Positions 21,920 to 33,714 of a DNA stretch of 64,000 nt are shown here, piece by piece. The notes beneath the pieces are model-generated. The model saw only the letters and a list, made by a program, of their open reading frames with translations, did no database searches and was not told the origin of the DNA. How positions within the stretch are numbered: position 1 is the first letter of the stretch; the number at the start of each line of letters is the position of its first letter. The position numbers were made by a program, and so were the translations under genes. The stretch is from NCBI GenBank assembly GCA_933228675.1, contig OW121741.1:112090361-112154360 (forward strand), in the 5' to 3' direction. This stretch comes from Stomorhina lunata. Its lineage: Eukaryota; Arthropoda; Insecta; Diptera; Rhiniidae.

Positions 21920-22454
21920 CTATAGCTTTCATATTAAAACTACTCCCGGAAATCACTAAAATATCGCGTCAGTCTGTCTGTCTGTTGAAATCACGATAAC
22001 GTCCAAACCAGCTCACTGAAACTTAGTAAAAATATTCTTCATTTCTGAGAAAATTTTAGTATTGAAATTGGGCAAAATCGGTTAACATTTGACCATAGCT
22101 CCCGTATAACCTCGCCTATTCTAATCGCTTATTTGCTAATAAATAACAAACTATAATAGCTATGGTAATAGAAGTGTATAGAAGTTTTACATAAGCCCCA
22201 GACAGCATATAAAATTTCATCAAAATCGGTTTACATTTAGCCATAGCTCCCATACAAAACAATTACGGAAACAGCCTAAATTTCACCTAAAATACACTTA
22301 AATGACAATAAATGACAATAAATCTAAAATCATAACAGATATAACAACCAAATTTAGCACAAGGAAGTCTTATGCCCATGCCAGTCAGTGTGCAAAATTT
22401 TGTCACAATCGGTTAACATTTGACCATAGCTCCCATATAAAAAACTTACGGAAA
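21920..22454 (-). mobile_element. Diverged DINE-like repeat segment
   Basis: Contains GTCAGTCTGTCTGTCTGTTG and at least three occurrences of TTTGACCATAGCTCCCATA or close variants, the same internal phrase found in the type-1 and type-2 repeats. Ends are not clear. It abuts the truncated second mariner at about 22455. Confidence 0.5.
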
Positions 22455-23395
22455 CACAAAGATACAAAAAGGTTCAAATTTTCAATGACCCTGAGGCATA
22501 ATGGAGGTTCTATGCCGTTAATGTGCCGAATTATCTCATCCTTTAGCTCTTAAATTGTTGCTGGCTTATCGAGGTACACCTTTTCTTTCAAATAACCCCA
22601 AAGAAAAAAGTCCAACGGTGTCAAATGATCTTGGTGGCCAATTGACATCGCCATTACGTGAGTTAACACGGCCATTGAATTTGTTGCGCAAAAGAGCCAT
22701 TGTTTCGTTAGTTGTGTGGTTGTCCACATCTATATCTTCCAATTCGGGCCATAAAAAGTTCGTTAACATCTCACGATAGCGAACACCATTCACAGTAACT
22801 GCCTGACCGGCCTCATTTTGGAAAAATTACGGCCCATAAACCGCACCAAACAATCACTCTTTGTGGGTGCATTGGTTTTTTGACAATCACTCTTGGATTC
22901 TCATTCGCCCAAATGCGGCAATTCTGTTTATTGGCGAATCCACTGAGGTGAAAATGTGCATATTGTAAGCGTGTAAATGCAAGTCTTTATGCATAATGTT
23001 CATCAACGACGAGCGTGAGAGGTGCAATTGTTGGGCACAACGACGAGTTGAGGTGGACGGCTCTTCAGCCACACTATCGCGAACAGTACCAATATTTTCT
23101 GCAGTACGAGCTCAAATCTTCTGCTCAAATTTTTCCACGATTTTTGCGATTGTACGCACATTTGGACGATCAAATTGACCAAAAAAATCACGAAGTGAAC
23201 GATATGCAATTTGATTTGAATGCCCATTTCCATAATAAGTCTGGATAACTTTAACAGGTTGTTGGATTGTGTATCTCTACATGGTTCAAATTGAATAAGT
23301 CTGAAAAAGAGATATGTCAAATAAAATTCGGAAAAAATCTTGGCGTTTAGGTGTGGTTTACATTCAAAATAGGCCCTTACAATTTAACCACCCTT
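22455..23395 (-). pseudogene. Decayed second DD41D-type mariner transposase and right end
   Basis: Minus-strand homology to mariner transposase spread over several frames. N-terminal helix-turn-helix (about 23250-23110): KVIQTYYGNGHSNQIAYRSL. Middle (23072-22980): EEPSTSTRRCAQQLHLSRSS. Then NKQNCRIWANENP near 22930, a VWCGLW region near 22850, and NGVRYREMLTNFLWPELED at 22790-22735. Next come NWPPRS near 22640 and LTPLDFFLWGYLKEKVY in a shifted frame near 22600. The segment that should hold the second catalytic aspartate (QQDGATC) is absent: VDN runs directly into HTTNET, an in-frame deletion of about 30 bp. The 3' end is cut at about 22455, where DINE-like sequence begins. A candidate right end, GGGTGGTTAAATTGTAAG in inverse, ends near 23395. 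It is certainly inactive. It is related to, but distinct from, the copy at 11703-12968. Confidence 0.85.
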
Positions 23396-23411
23396 ATATC
23401 TAACATCCCTT

Positions 23412-23869
23412 TTTATATCTACAATCAAAAAGATTCGGAGGTACATGCAGCATATTAAGATTGCAGCAATGTCCAGACTTTAGATGGAGATTAGGAACTA
23501 CTAACAGAATATATGGACCTGTCGTATTACTATCAACATCTTTATCCTAACTATATATTAAAATAAACGAAAAGTATTTAACAACTTATTAATATAAAAC
23601 CATATCCGGTTACTATAACGAATTTTGTTCAAAGTAAATACTAGAGATACTACTTACATACTATTAAGTGTTGAAATATAAAGCTACTGGAACCGAATTT
23701 AGTCCAAATATTTTACCAACAATATCAACTAGCGTAGCAACTTTTTTCGAATTTGGTCCACGTGTTGAATTTGCTGCACCCTCGTAGATATATGAGATAT
23801 GTTTCTAAATTTAATACAACTTGGATATATAAGATTCGGTACAGCCGAATATAACACCCTTACTTGTTT
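23412..23869 (+). mobile_element. DINE-like repeat, type 2
   Basis: Starts CAATCAAAAAGATTCGG with CATATTAAGATTGCAGCAAT, contains TTTTTCGAATTTGGTCCACG as in 11435-11455, and ends GATTCGGTACAGCCGAATAT then ACACCCTTACTTG. The ATTCGG...CCGAAT hairpin near the 3' end resembles the terminal hairpin of Helitron-like elements. The (CTGT)n core is absent here. Confidence 0.6.
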
Positions 23870-23917
23870 ATAGTAAAATTTACACATTTCAGTGCTTTTT
23901 TTTCTTAAATTGTTGAC

Positions 23918-24023
23918 AAATTTGTTGATTTGGCAATATTAAAATTTGTTGATTTGGCAACATTAAAATTTGTTGATTTGGCAACATTAAATTTGTTGAT
24001 TTGGCAACATTAAAATTTGTCAA
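23918..24023 (+). repeat. 24-bp tandem repeat, about 4.5 copies
   Basis: TTTGTTGATTTGGCAACATT recurs with a 24-bp period (one copy a base or so shorter). The first and last units are diverged. Confidence 0.9.
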
Positions 24024-25235
24024 TTTGAAAATATCTTACGTTTGAAAGTGTTAAGCTAGAAAAAACGATATTTCGAAAGATACTGGGCGCTTTTTCGAAC
24101 GAAAATGAGTGACATGATTTCGGTTTCATAACTTTTCGTTCGACATCGCTGTTAAGGAAAACTTGTTAAATTGTTGGTTCATATTTGAATTTTAATAGTA
24201 AAGTTTATTAAATAGTAAAGATTGACCGACTATAGCTTTAATTATTAGTAAGAAACATTATTAGTATGAAGTATTACATCACAAATATATTTCCCCTATC
24301 CAAGAGTAATAAAAATTGTTAAAATTAAATTGGCAAAGAAAATATGATTTGTAAAAAACATCATTAGAATTCCGAGTTTTTTTTTTCATATATGCATGTA
24401 TATAACATACTCATAAAAACATATTTGAAAAAAACTATTGCATGTCTAAGGTTTGAGGTCAAGCTTTGTGGTCTAAGAAATTTTGTTTCTGTTTGGATTC
24501 TGTATGTTTGAGGGATTAGTGCTAATGATGACTCAAAGCGGTCACAACTGAAAAAAAAAATCATACCAGAGAAAACAAAAAAATAATACTACAAGCTGGG
24601 AAAAATCATGTTATATCTCTTGGTCATAGTAGTATTAAATTATTATTTAATACTTAAATATTAAGAATGCAGAACATGTAAATCCTTAACATATTTATAT
24701 TCGCAAAACGAAATTCAGTTAAATATTTTATTCACATTTTGTACACAAAAATCGAGTTTGAGTATGAAGCTCTATTTTATAACTATCCCTTGTATAAACC
24801 GAGTCATTATAAAAATACCGCTTGTTATGTCGTCTTTTTTATACCAAATTCACATCAAAAAGGCCATTTCCGGTTAATGTTTAAAGTTTTAACAACTTTT
24901 CTAGATTAGAGTCTATTCCAACAAATAGCATTTCTATCATCATCATCAGATTCAAGCACAAAAATATTATAAAATTGTTCGGTTATTACTTATGTGTGCC
25001 GTAAAGTTAAATGACATAAAGAAAAATGATATATAATGGAAAAGTTAAATTACTTACGACTGAGTATTCGAACGTGTTATGGAAATACGCGGTCATACAT
25101 AGAGTAATATACAAATATCTTTTCTACATGATAACTTGAAAAGTGTCATAAATATGAAAATGTAAAATTTAGTTCTATGTGCATACACCAAACTTTTAAA
25201 AATGGCAAAATGTTCAACCATAAGCCTAGACAAAA
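24024..25235. other. AT-rich DNA, no recognised feature
   Basis: Near 24220-24240 there is a fragment (GATTGACCGACTATAGCTTT) of a DINE-like terminus. Otherwise no repeat, gene or RNA signal is supported. Confidence 0.4.
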
Positions 25236-28200
25236 TAGTCTATTACACCTGTACCTCGGTTTACGCGGTAGATACGTTCCTGACAAAAGCACGTATATCA
25301 AATCAAACATTTTTATATGGAAAAACCGCGTAAAGTAAATCCGACTATAAATAAGCTTCTTAAAATAATTATTGAACACAAAATAAAGCTTTGTAAACTT
25401 AATAAGATATAAAAGTAAAATTCTTAATAAATTCTATTCCGAAAACTTTCTAGAAACAATTTTTAAACCGATAAAAAAATATGTAAAAGGAAAATTTTCT
25501 ATAAAAAATTTTTATACTGAAAATTTTCTATAGAAAAATTTTATACCCAAAATTTTCTAAAGAAAAATTTTACATCCAAAATTTTCTATAGAAAAATTGT
25601 ACACCCAAAATTTTTTATAGAAAAATTTTAGGCCGAAATTTTCTATAGAAAAATTTTATACCCAAAATTTTCTACAAAAAGTTTTTTATATGGAAAATTT
25701 TCTAAAAAATTTTATACCAAAAATTTTATATAAAAAATTGAATACCCAAAATTTCTTATAAAAAATGTTATTTCGAAAAGTTTCTATAAAAAATTTTGAT
25801 ACCGAAAATTTTCTAAAACAAATTTTTGAACCAAAAATTTTCTATAAAAAATTTTGAAGACGTTTTTTTTCTATAAAAAAAATTTCATACGTATATTTTA
25901 TTAAAAAATACACCAACAATTTTCTGTAAAAACTCTTTATATCGAAAATTTTGTTTAAAAAATTTGTATACCAAAAATTTTATTCAGAAAATGTTTAAGT
26001 CGAAAATTTTCTATAAAAATTTTTATACCAAAAATTTTCCTCAAAAATTTTTATACCAAAAATTTTTATAAAAATGTTTTTTCCAAAAATTTTCTAAAAC
26101 AGACTCTTGTATTAACAATTTTCTATAAAAACTTTTTAAACCGATAATTTTCTACGGAAGATTGTATACAGATAATGTTTAAGTCGAAAATTTTCTTTAA
26201 AAATTTTTATACCAAAAATTTTCCTCAAAAATTTTTATACCAAAAATTTTTTATAAAAATGTTTTTTCCAAAAATTTTGTATAAAATATTTTGATACCAA
26301 AAATTTTCTAAAACAGACTCTTGTATTAACAATTTTCTATAAAAACTTTTTAAACCGATAATTTTCAATAAAAAAATTTTCATACGGAAAATTTTCTAAA
26401 AAATTTTTATACCCAAAATTTTCTACCGAAAATTGTCTATACAAAATTTTATACCAAAAATTTTTTATAAATTTTTTTTTTACAAAAATTTTCTATATAA
26501 AAAAAAATTATAGCAACAAATTTTCTATAAAAATTTTTTTAACACAAGTTTTCTATAATTTTTTTTATCAAAAATTTTCTATAAAAAAATGTTTATATCG
26601 AAAATTTTGTTTTGTTTATTTTTTATAAAAAAAAATTTGATACCAAAAATTTTCTATTATATTTTCTATAAAAATTTTTATACCAAAAATTTTCTAAAAA
26701 AAAATTTTATACCGAAAATTTATTATAGAAAATTTTTCATACGGAAAATTTTCTAAAAAATTTTTATACCAAAAATTTTCTACGGAAGATTGTATACAGA
26801 AAATGTTTAAGTCGAAAATTTTCTATAAAAATTTTTATACCAAAAATTTTCTACAAAAATTTTAATACGAAAAATTTTTTATAAAAATGTTTTTTACAAA
26901 AATTTTGTATAAAATAATTTGATACCAAAAATTTTCTAAAACAGATTCTTGTATTAACAATTTTCTATAAAAACTTTTTAAACTGATAATTTTCAATAAA
27001 AAAATTTTCATACGGAAAATTTTCTAAAAAATTTTTATACCAAAAATTTTCTACCGAAAATTGTCTTTAAAAAATTGTATACCAAACATTTTTTATAAAA
27101 CTTTTTTTTACAAAAATTTTCTATAAAATATTTTGATACCACAAATTTTCCATAACAGATTCTTGTTCTAACAATTTTCTATAAAAATTTATATAATATA
27201 AATAGTAATAAATAATTAAATAATAATAAATAATTTTTTTACAAAAACATTTTTTATGAAAATTTTTATACCCAAAATTTACTATCAAAAATTTTTCATA
27301 GAGAAAATTTTCTAAAAAATTTTGATACGGAAAATGTTGGTACCAAAAATTTTCTATAACAAATTTTTTATCGACAATTTTCTATAAAAATTTTTTAAAC
27401 TGATAATTTTCTATAATCATACGGAAAATTTTCTAAAAAAAATTAATACCAACAAATTTTCTATAAAAATTTTTTTTTAACACAAGTTTTCTATAATTTT
27501 TTTTTTACCAAAAATTTTCTATAAAAAATTTTGTTTTGTTTATTTTTTATAATAAAAATTTTGATACCAAAAATTTTCTATAATAAATTTCTGTACCGAA
27601 AATATTCTATAAAAAATTTTTAAATCGTTAATTTTCTATAAAAAAAATTTTCATACGCATAATTTTCTAAACAAAATTTATACCAAAAATTTTCTGAAAA
27701 AAAATACACCAAAAATTTTCTATAAAAAATTTTTCTACCCAAAATTTTCTATAAAAACTCTTTATATCAAAAATTTTCAATAAAAATTTGTATACTAAAA
27801 ATTTTCTAAAAAAAAATTTTATACCAAAAATATTTTATAAAAATTTGTATGCCAAAAATTTACTATAAAAAATTTTTTATAAGGAAAATTTTCGAAAAAT
27901 TTTTCATACGGAAAATTTTCTAAAAAACTTTTATACCAAAAATGTTCTACAAAAAATTGTTTCTACCAAAAATTGTCTATAAAAAAATTTTATATCGAAA
28001 GTTTCTCAAAAAAAAATATTTCCGAAAATTTTCTATAAAAAATTTTAATACCAAAAATTTTATATAAAAAATTTTTTGAACCGACAATTTTCTATAAAAA
28101 AATTTTAAACCTATATTTTCTACAAAAAAGATTTTCATACGGAAAATTTATGAAAAAAATTTATACCAAAAATTTTCTACTCCTATAAAATTTTTTCTAC

Positions 28201-28480
28201 CAAAAATTTTCTATAAAAATGTTTTTATAGAAAATTTTGTTTAAAAAATTGTATACCAAAAATTTTATATATTTATATTTTTATACAGAAAATTTTCCAT
28301 AAAAATTTTTATACCCAAATTCTCTATAAAATTTTTTGTATCGAAAATTTCATCGAAATGAGAGATGGTGTGGTGCAGTACGTGGTCGAAAATTTTTGAT
28401 TTGTCACAAATAATTTTTTTTATTTTAAAAACCGCGTAATTTCAAATATGCGTAAACCAAGGTACAGGTATACTAGACTA
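25236..28480. mobile_element. TIR-bounded element carrying an A/T satellite as its interior
   Basis: TAGTCTATTACACCTGTACC followed by TCGGTTTACGC at 25236-25266 is matched in inverted orientation at 28450-28480 (GCGTAAACCAAGGTACAGGT, then ATACTAGACTA), with about 27 of 31 positions alike. Inside the left end is a second inverted pair, TTTACGCGGT at 25260-25269 and ACCGCGTAAA near 25326. The motif AAAACCGCGTAA also appears just inside the right end. Between the ends lies only the 2.9-kb A/T array and no coding sequence. The ends resemble those of 19435-21916. No clear target duplication was found, so the outer boundary is approximate. Superfamily unknown. Confidence 0.6.
25440..28360 (-). repeat. 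A/T satellite, degenerate, about 28-31 bp (array A2)
   Basis: About 2.9 kb of AAAATTTTCTATAAAAAATTT-like units separated by linkers such as ATACCG, ATACCA or ATACCC. This is the A1 family (linker CGGTAT) in reverse orientation. Far more diverged than A1, with many indels. Higher-order structure is visible: CAGACTCTTGTATTAACAAT or a one-base variant occurs at about 26100, 26314 and 26942, each followed by TAAACCGATAATTTTC or a variant, so blocks of several monomers were duplicated. It lies wholly inside the TIR element 25236-28480. Confidence 0.9.
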
Positions 28481-29989
28481 TGACTAGTACTTTCAAAGTA
28501 TCTACAAAGTACATTTTTGCCCTATTTCATTCGAACGGTGTAACTATTCCTCTCAAATGAAAATGACATGAAGTTTCTAGTTGAGGTATTAGAGTATTAA
28601 GTAGTTGTTGCATCCATTGAAAATGTCATCTGTACACTCACGTCTATAGATGTGACACATTATTATACCTCCACTCATATACAGACAATATGAAACAAAT
28701 ATAAGAGCTTTCATTTGGCTTCGTTGTTCTTTGAAACAAGTATGAAACGGAAGCGGAAATGCCGGAAAATTAGTTTATGGTTTCGAATATGACAATACGT
28801 TTATGTGTGCATGCGGTAAGTGGAATTTATTAAAAACTTAAGCGACTCATTCAAACTTCGTGGAGCATAAACTTTATGACATTTTTATTGTATGTATGGC
28901 TGGTTCATCATAAAAAGCGGAAGTGTATAGAGATTTTATGCTATCCATTATACTTTATGTAGCTGGAAGAAACAGCAAAAAAAAGTGGAGGATAAAGATT
29001 TAACCAAATTTCCGTTATAGTTAAAAGAATTAACTTTAAGTCTTAGCTCGTAGCACAAGTAAGGGCATTTCTTTTTAGCTGCTATACAATGAGGACCTAT
29101 GCTCCACTGGGAGTCAAGGAAAACAAAAAAATACATTTGTATATTCAAAGCGTTCATTTTAAACTTCAAAGATAAAGCTTGGCACATTAAATTAACATTT
29201 CTATTTTTTTGCATCATAAATTATATGAAAATCAAGTTCTAGCAGCATAAATATTCTTACTCGAGGTTTTCACGTAATCACAGACGTAAAATCGTGGCCA
29301 AAAGTCAAAGGAAATTTCACTTAAATTATATTAAGTATTATGGCGTAAAATAACATATGGTGTTTTAAAACATGACGTTACACTCTTATGCACACACACA
29401 CAGACACCCATTATTCGTCTATAAACATAAATTTCTCTCATGCCCTCAAAGAAATGAACAATCCCTTAGGCGAAAAATTGCTGCACTGTCACCTTCATGC
29501 ATCACCCATTCTATTGTATAAGAAAGTGAACAGCATCGCGCAAAGTCACCTTAAACTGAAGCATCAAACAAATCTCAGTAGTACACTTGCATATTATGCG
29601 CCTTTTACATAAACGCCCCTTTTTGTTTCAAGTGTTTGCGAAAATGCATGCTGTTTTATACAAAACATTCGTTTAAGGCCCATTTACACTACATGAAATA
29701 AGAATACGACCAATTGCCATAATAGAAAACAAAATATTAAAAATGTTATTTACACAAATAAATTTGTCAATTATTTTTATTTTTAAATGACTGCCGAATG
29801 TCACAGATTACAAAAACATTTAGTCTAAAAGTTCCTTTACTCTATAGGATACAGCAGACTTTTGATCACAAAGCATATAGGAATAAAATGAATTCATGCT
29901 TTGGGTTAAAAATAATACAAATAAAACACACACAAGTTAAAAAAGTATTCAAGCCGAAGCATATGATACAGTATTTTTGCAAGATTTAT
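28481..29989. other. AT-rich unique DNA
   Basis: Contains short open frames (28948-29217 minus, 29388-29612 plus, 29798-30010 plus) without recognisable domains, and a short (CA)n near 29390. No gene, RNA or repeat supported. Confidence 0.45.
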
Positions 29990-32900
29990 AAAAAATTAAA
30001 AAAATTTTAAAGAACTTTTTATAAAATTAAAAAATTTTATGAATTTCCTATAAAAATGAGAAACTTTTGAAAAAATTCTTATAGAAACAAGAAATTTTTG
30101 AAAAATTTCTTATAGAAATAAAAAGCATATAAAAAATTCTTATAAAATTAAAAAAAATTTTTGGAAAATTTCCTATAAAAATAAATTTTTTTTCCTATAA
30201 AAATAAGAAATTTTTAAAAAATTCCTTGTAAAAATAAGATATTTTTAAAAAAATTTCTTTTAAATTTAGATGTTTTTTAAAAATTTTCTAAACAAAATAA
30301 GAAATTTAAAAAAAAATAAGAAGGTTTTAAAAATTTCCTACAGAAATAAGAAATAATTAAAAAATTTTCTATATAAATAAGGAATGTTCTTATAAAAATA
30401 AGAAATGTTTAATATAAAGGTTTAATATAAAAATAAGAATTTATTTCAAAAATTTCCTACAAAAATAAGTTTTTTTTAAATTTTCTATAAAAAGAAAAAA
30501 CTTTTGAAAAACTTCCTATAAAAATAAGAAAGTTTTGAAAAATTTCCTATTAAAATATGAAATTTTGGAAAAATTTCCTATAAAAAAAAAGACATTTTTT
30601 AATAATTTCCTATAAAAATAAGAAATTTTTAATAAATTTACTATAAAAATCAGAAAGTTTTGAAAAATTTCCTACAAATATAAGAAATTTTTTAAAAATT
30701 TCTTTTAAAAATAATAAACTTGAAGAATTTGCTCTAAAAAAATGTCCTACAAAAATAAAAACTTTTTGAAAAATTTCCTATAAAAATAAGAAATTTTTGA
30801 AAAATTTCCTATAAAAACAAGAAATTTTTGAAAAATTTCCTAAAAAAAATAAAAATAAGAATTATTTTTAAATTTCCTATAAAAATAAGAAACTTTTCAA
30901 AATTTTTTATAAAAATAAAAACTTTTTAAAAGTTTCTTATAAAATTAAGAAATTTCTGAAAATATTCTTATAAAAATCAGAAATTTTTAAACAATTTCAT
31001 ATAAAATTATTAAATTTTTAGAAAATTTAGTAGAAAATAAAGAAGTTTTTGAAAAATTCCTTATAAAATTAAGAAATTTTTAAATATTTTCTTATAAATT
31101 AGGAAACTTTTGAAAAATGTCCTATAAAAATAATTTTTTTTTTAAATTCCCTTAAAAAGTCAAAAATCTTTGAAAACTATCCAATAAAAATAAGAATATT
31201 TTTGAAAAATTTCCTATAAAAATAAGAAATGTTTGAGATGTTTACCAAAAAATAATAAATTTTTGAAAAATCTATAAAAATAAGAAATATTGAAAAATAT
31301 TTAAAAATATATAATTTTTTGAAAATCTTCGTATAAAAAAATAAATTTTTAAAAATTTGCCATCAATAAGAAATTTTTAAAAAATTTCCTATAAAAATAA
31401 GACATTTTTAAAAATTTCGTATAAAAAAAGGAATTAAAAATTTCCTATAAAAATAAGAAATTTTTGAAATTTTCCTATAAAAATAAGAAATTTTTGAAAA
31501 ATTTCCTATAAAAATAAGAAATTTTTGAAAAATTTCTTATAAAACTAAGAAATTTTTGAAAAATTTCCTATCAAAATAAGAAATTTTTGAAAAATTTCTT
31601 ATAAAAATAAGAAATATTTGAAAAATTTCTTATAAAAATACGAAATTTTTGAAAAATTTCCTATAAAAATAAGAAATTTTTGAAAAATTTCTTATAAAAC
31701 TAAGAAATTTTTGAAAAATTTCCTATCAAAATAAGAAATTTTTGAAAAATTTCTTATAAAAATAAGAAATATTTGAAAAATTTCTTATAAAAATACGAAA
31801 TTTTTGAAAAATTTCCTATAAAAGTAAGAAATTTTTTAAAAATTTCCTACAAAAATAAGAAATTTCATACAAAAATAAGAAATTTTCTACAAAAATTTCC
31901 TGCAAAAATAAGACTTATCTTTATATTTCCTATAAAAATAAGAAAGTTTTAAAAATTTCTTATAAAAATGAAAAATTTTTTAAAAGTTTCTTATAAAATT
32001 AAGAAATTTCTAAAAATATTCTTATAAAAATAAGAAATTTTTAAACAATTTCATATAAAATTATTAAATTTTTAGAAAATTTCGTAGAAAATAAAGAAGT
32101 TTTTGAAAAATTCCTTATAAAATTAAGAAATTTTTGTAAAGTTTCTTATAAATTAGGAAATTTTTGAAAAATGTCCTATAAAAATAAAATTTTTTTGAAA
32201 AATTCCCTAAAAAAATCAGAAATTTTTGGAAACTTTCCAATAATATAAAAATAAGAAATTTTTGAGATGTTTACTAAAAAATAAAAAATTTTTGAAAAAT
32301 CTATAAACACAAGAAATTTTGAAAAATTTCTGAAAATATATAATTTTTTTTGAAAATTTTCATATAAAAATATAAGAAATTTTTAAAAATTTCCTATAAA
32401 AATAAGAAATTTTTGAAATTTTCCTATAAAAATAAGAAATGTTTGAAAAACTTCCTATAAAAGTAAGAAATTTTTGAAAAAATTTCTTATAAAAAAAACA
32501 AATATTTAATAAGTTTCCTATAAAAACAAAAAAAAATAAAAAATTTGCTATAAAAATAAATAAGTTTTAAAAAATTTCCGATAAAAAAAGGAATTTTTGA
32601 AATATTTTCTTTAAAAATAAGAAATTTTTGAAAAATTTCCTATAAAGATAAGAAATTTTTTAAAATTTTTCTATAAAAATAAGAAATATTTGAAAAATAT
32701 CTTATAAAAATAAGAAACTTTCAAAATTTTCCTATAAAAATAAGAAATTTCTGGAAAACTTCCGGCAAAGATAAGAAAATTTTAAAAATTTCGAATAAAA
32801 ATAAAAAATGTTTAAAAAATTTCCTATAAAAATAAGAAATTAAAAAAAAATTCCTATAAAAATAAGAAAATTTTGAAAATTAAAAAAAGTTAAAGAAAGT

Positions 32901-33660
32901 TTTTAAAAAACTTCCTATAAAAATAAGAAGTTTTTGAAAAATTAAGAAATGCTTGCAAAATTTCCTATAAAAATAAGCAGTTTTTGAAAAATTTTGTATA
33001 ACAATAAGAAATTTTTAAAAGTTTCCTATAAAAATATAAAAATATAAAAAAATCCTAAGAAATAAGAAAAATTTTAAAAAAATTCTTATAGAAATAAGAA
33101 ATTATTAAAAAATTTACTATAGAAATAAAAGATTTTAAAATATTTCCTATAAAAATAAAAAATTTTCTGTAAAAATAAGAAATTTCTGAAAATGTTCATT
33201 AAAAATAAGAAACTTCTGAAAATTTTCTTTAAAATAAGAAAATTTTGAAAAATTTCCAAAAAGAAATCTTTGAAAAATTCCCTAAACAAGTAAAAAATTT
33301 TAAAAAATTTCCGATAATAATAAGAAATTTTTAATAATAAAATAAGAAACTTTTGAAAAATTTCCTTAAAAGTAGAACATTTTTGAAAAATTTCTTATAT
33401 ATATAAAAAAATTTTGAAAAATTTACTATAAATATAAGAAATTTTTGAAAAATTTCATGTAAAAATAAGAAATTTTCGAAAAATTTTCAAATAAGATATT
33501 TTGGAAAATTTTCATACAAAAATAAAAAAAATTAAAAACTTCAATTCAAAATAAGAAATTTTTGAAAAATTTCCTATAATAAGAAATTTTCAAAATTTTC
33601 CTGAAATGAGAAATTTTCCAAAATTTTTTTCAAAATCTTTTAAAAACAATTTCCCGATAT
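29990..33660 (+). repeat. 31-bp A/T satellite (array C1)
   Basis: About 3.7 kb with a 31-bp period, measured between successive CCTATA/CTTATA at 31505 and 31536. The monomer has arms GAAATTTTT and AAAAATTTC around a single central G, so each unit is an inverted repeat, joined by the linker CTATAAAAATAAG. The centre (about 31440-31860) is most uniform and the edges decay. Blocks are duplicated: AAAACTAAGAAA recurs 155 bp apart (31541 and 31696), and a longer stretch around ACAATTTCATATAAAATTAT recurs 1054 bp apart (30991 and 32045). A type-1 DINE-like element begins 55 bp beyond its right edge. Confidence 0.95.
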
Positions 33661-33714
33661 TTGTATAGAAAACCATATAATGATTTACTTTAATTCGAAC
33701 CATAAAATAATGAT

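Noticed and set aside
23940..24023. Possible CRISPR-like repeat
   Set aside because: Repeats are head-to-tail at 24 bp without unique spacers, in an animal-type genome; it is a minisatellite.
29988..33660. Coding frames rich in lysine, phenylalanine and isoleucine in array C1
   Set aside because: Low-complexity readings of an A/T satellite.
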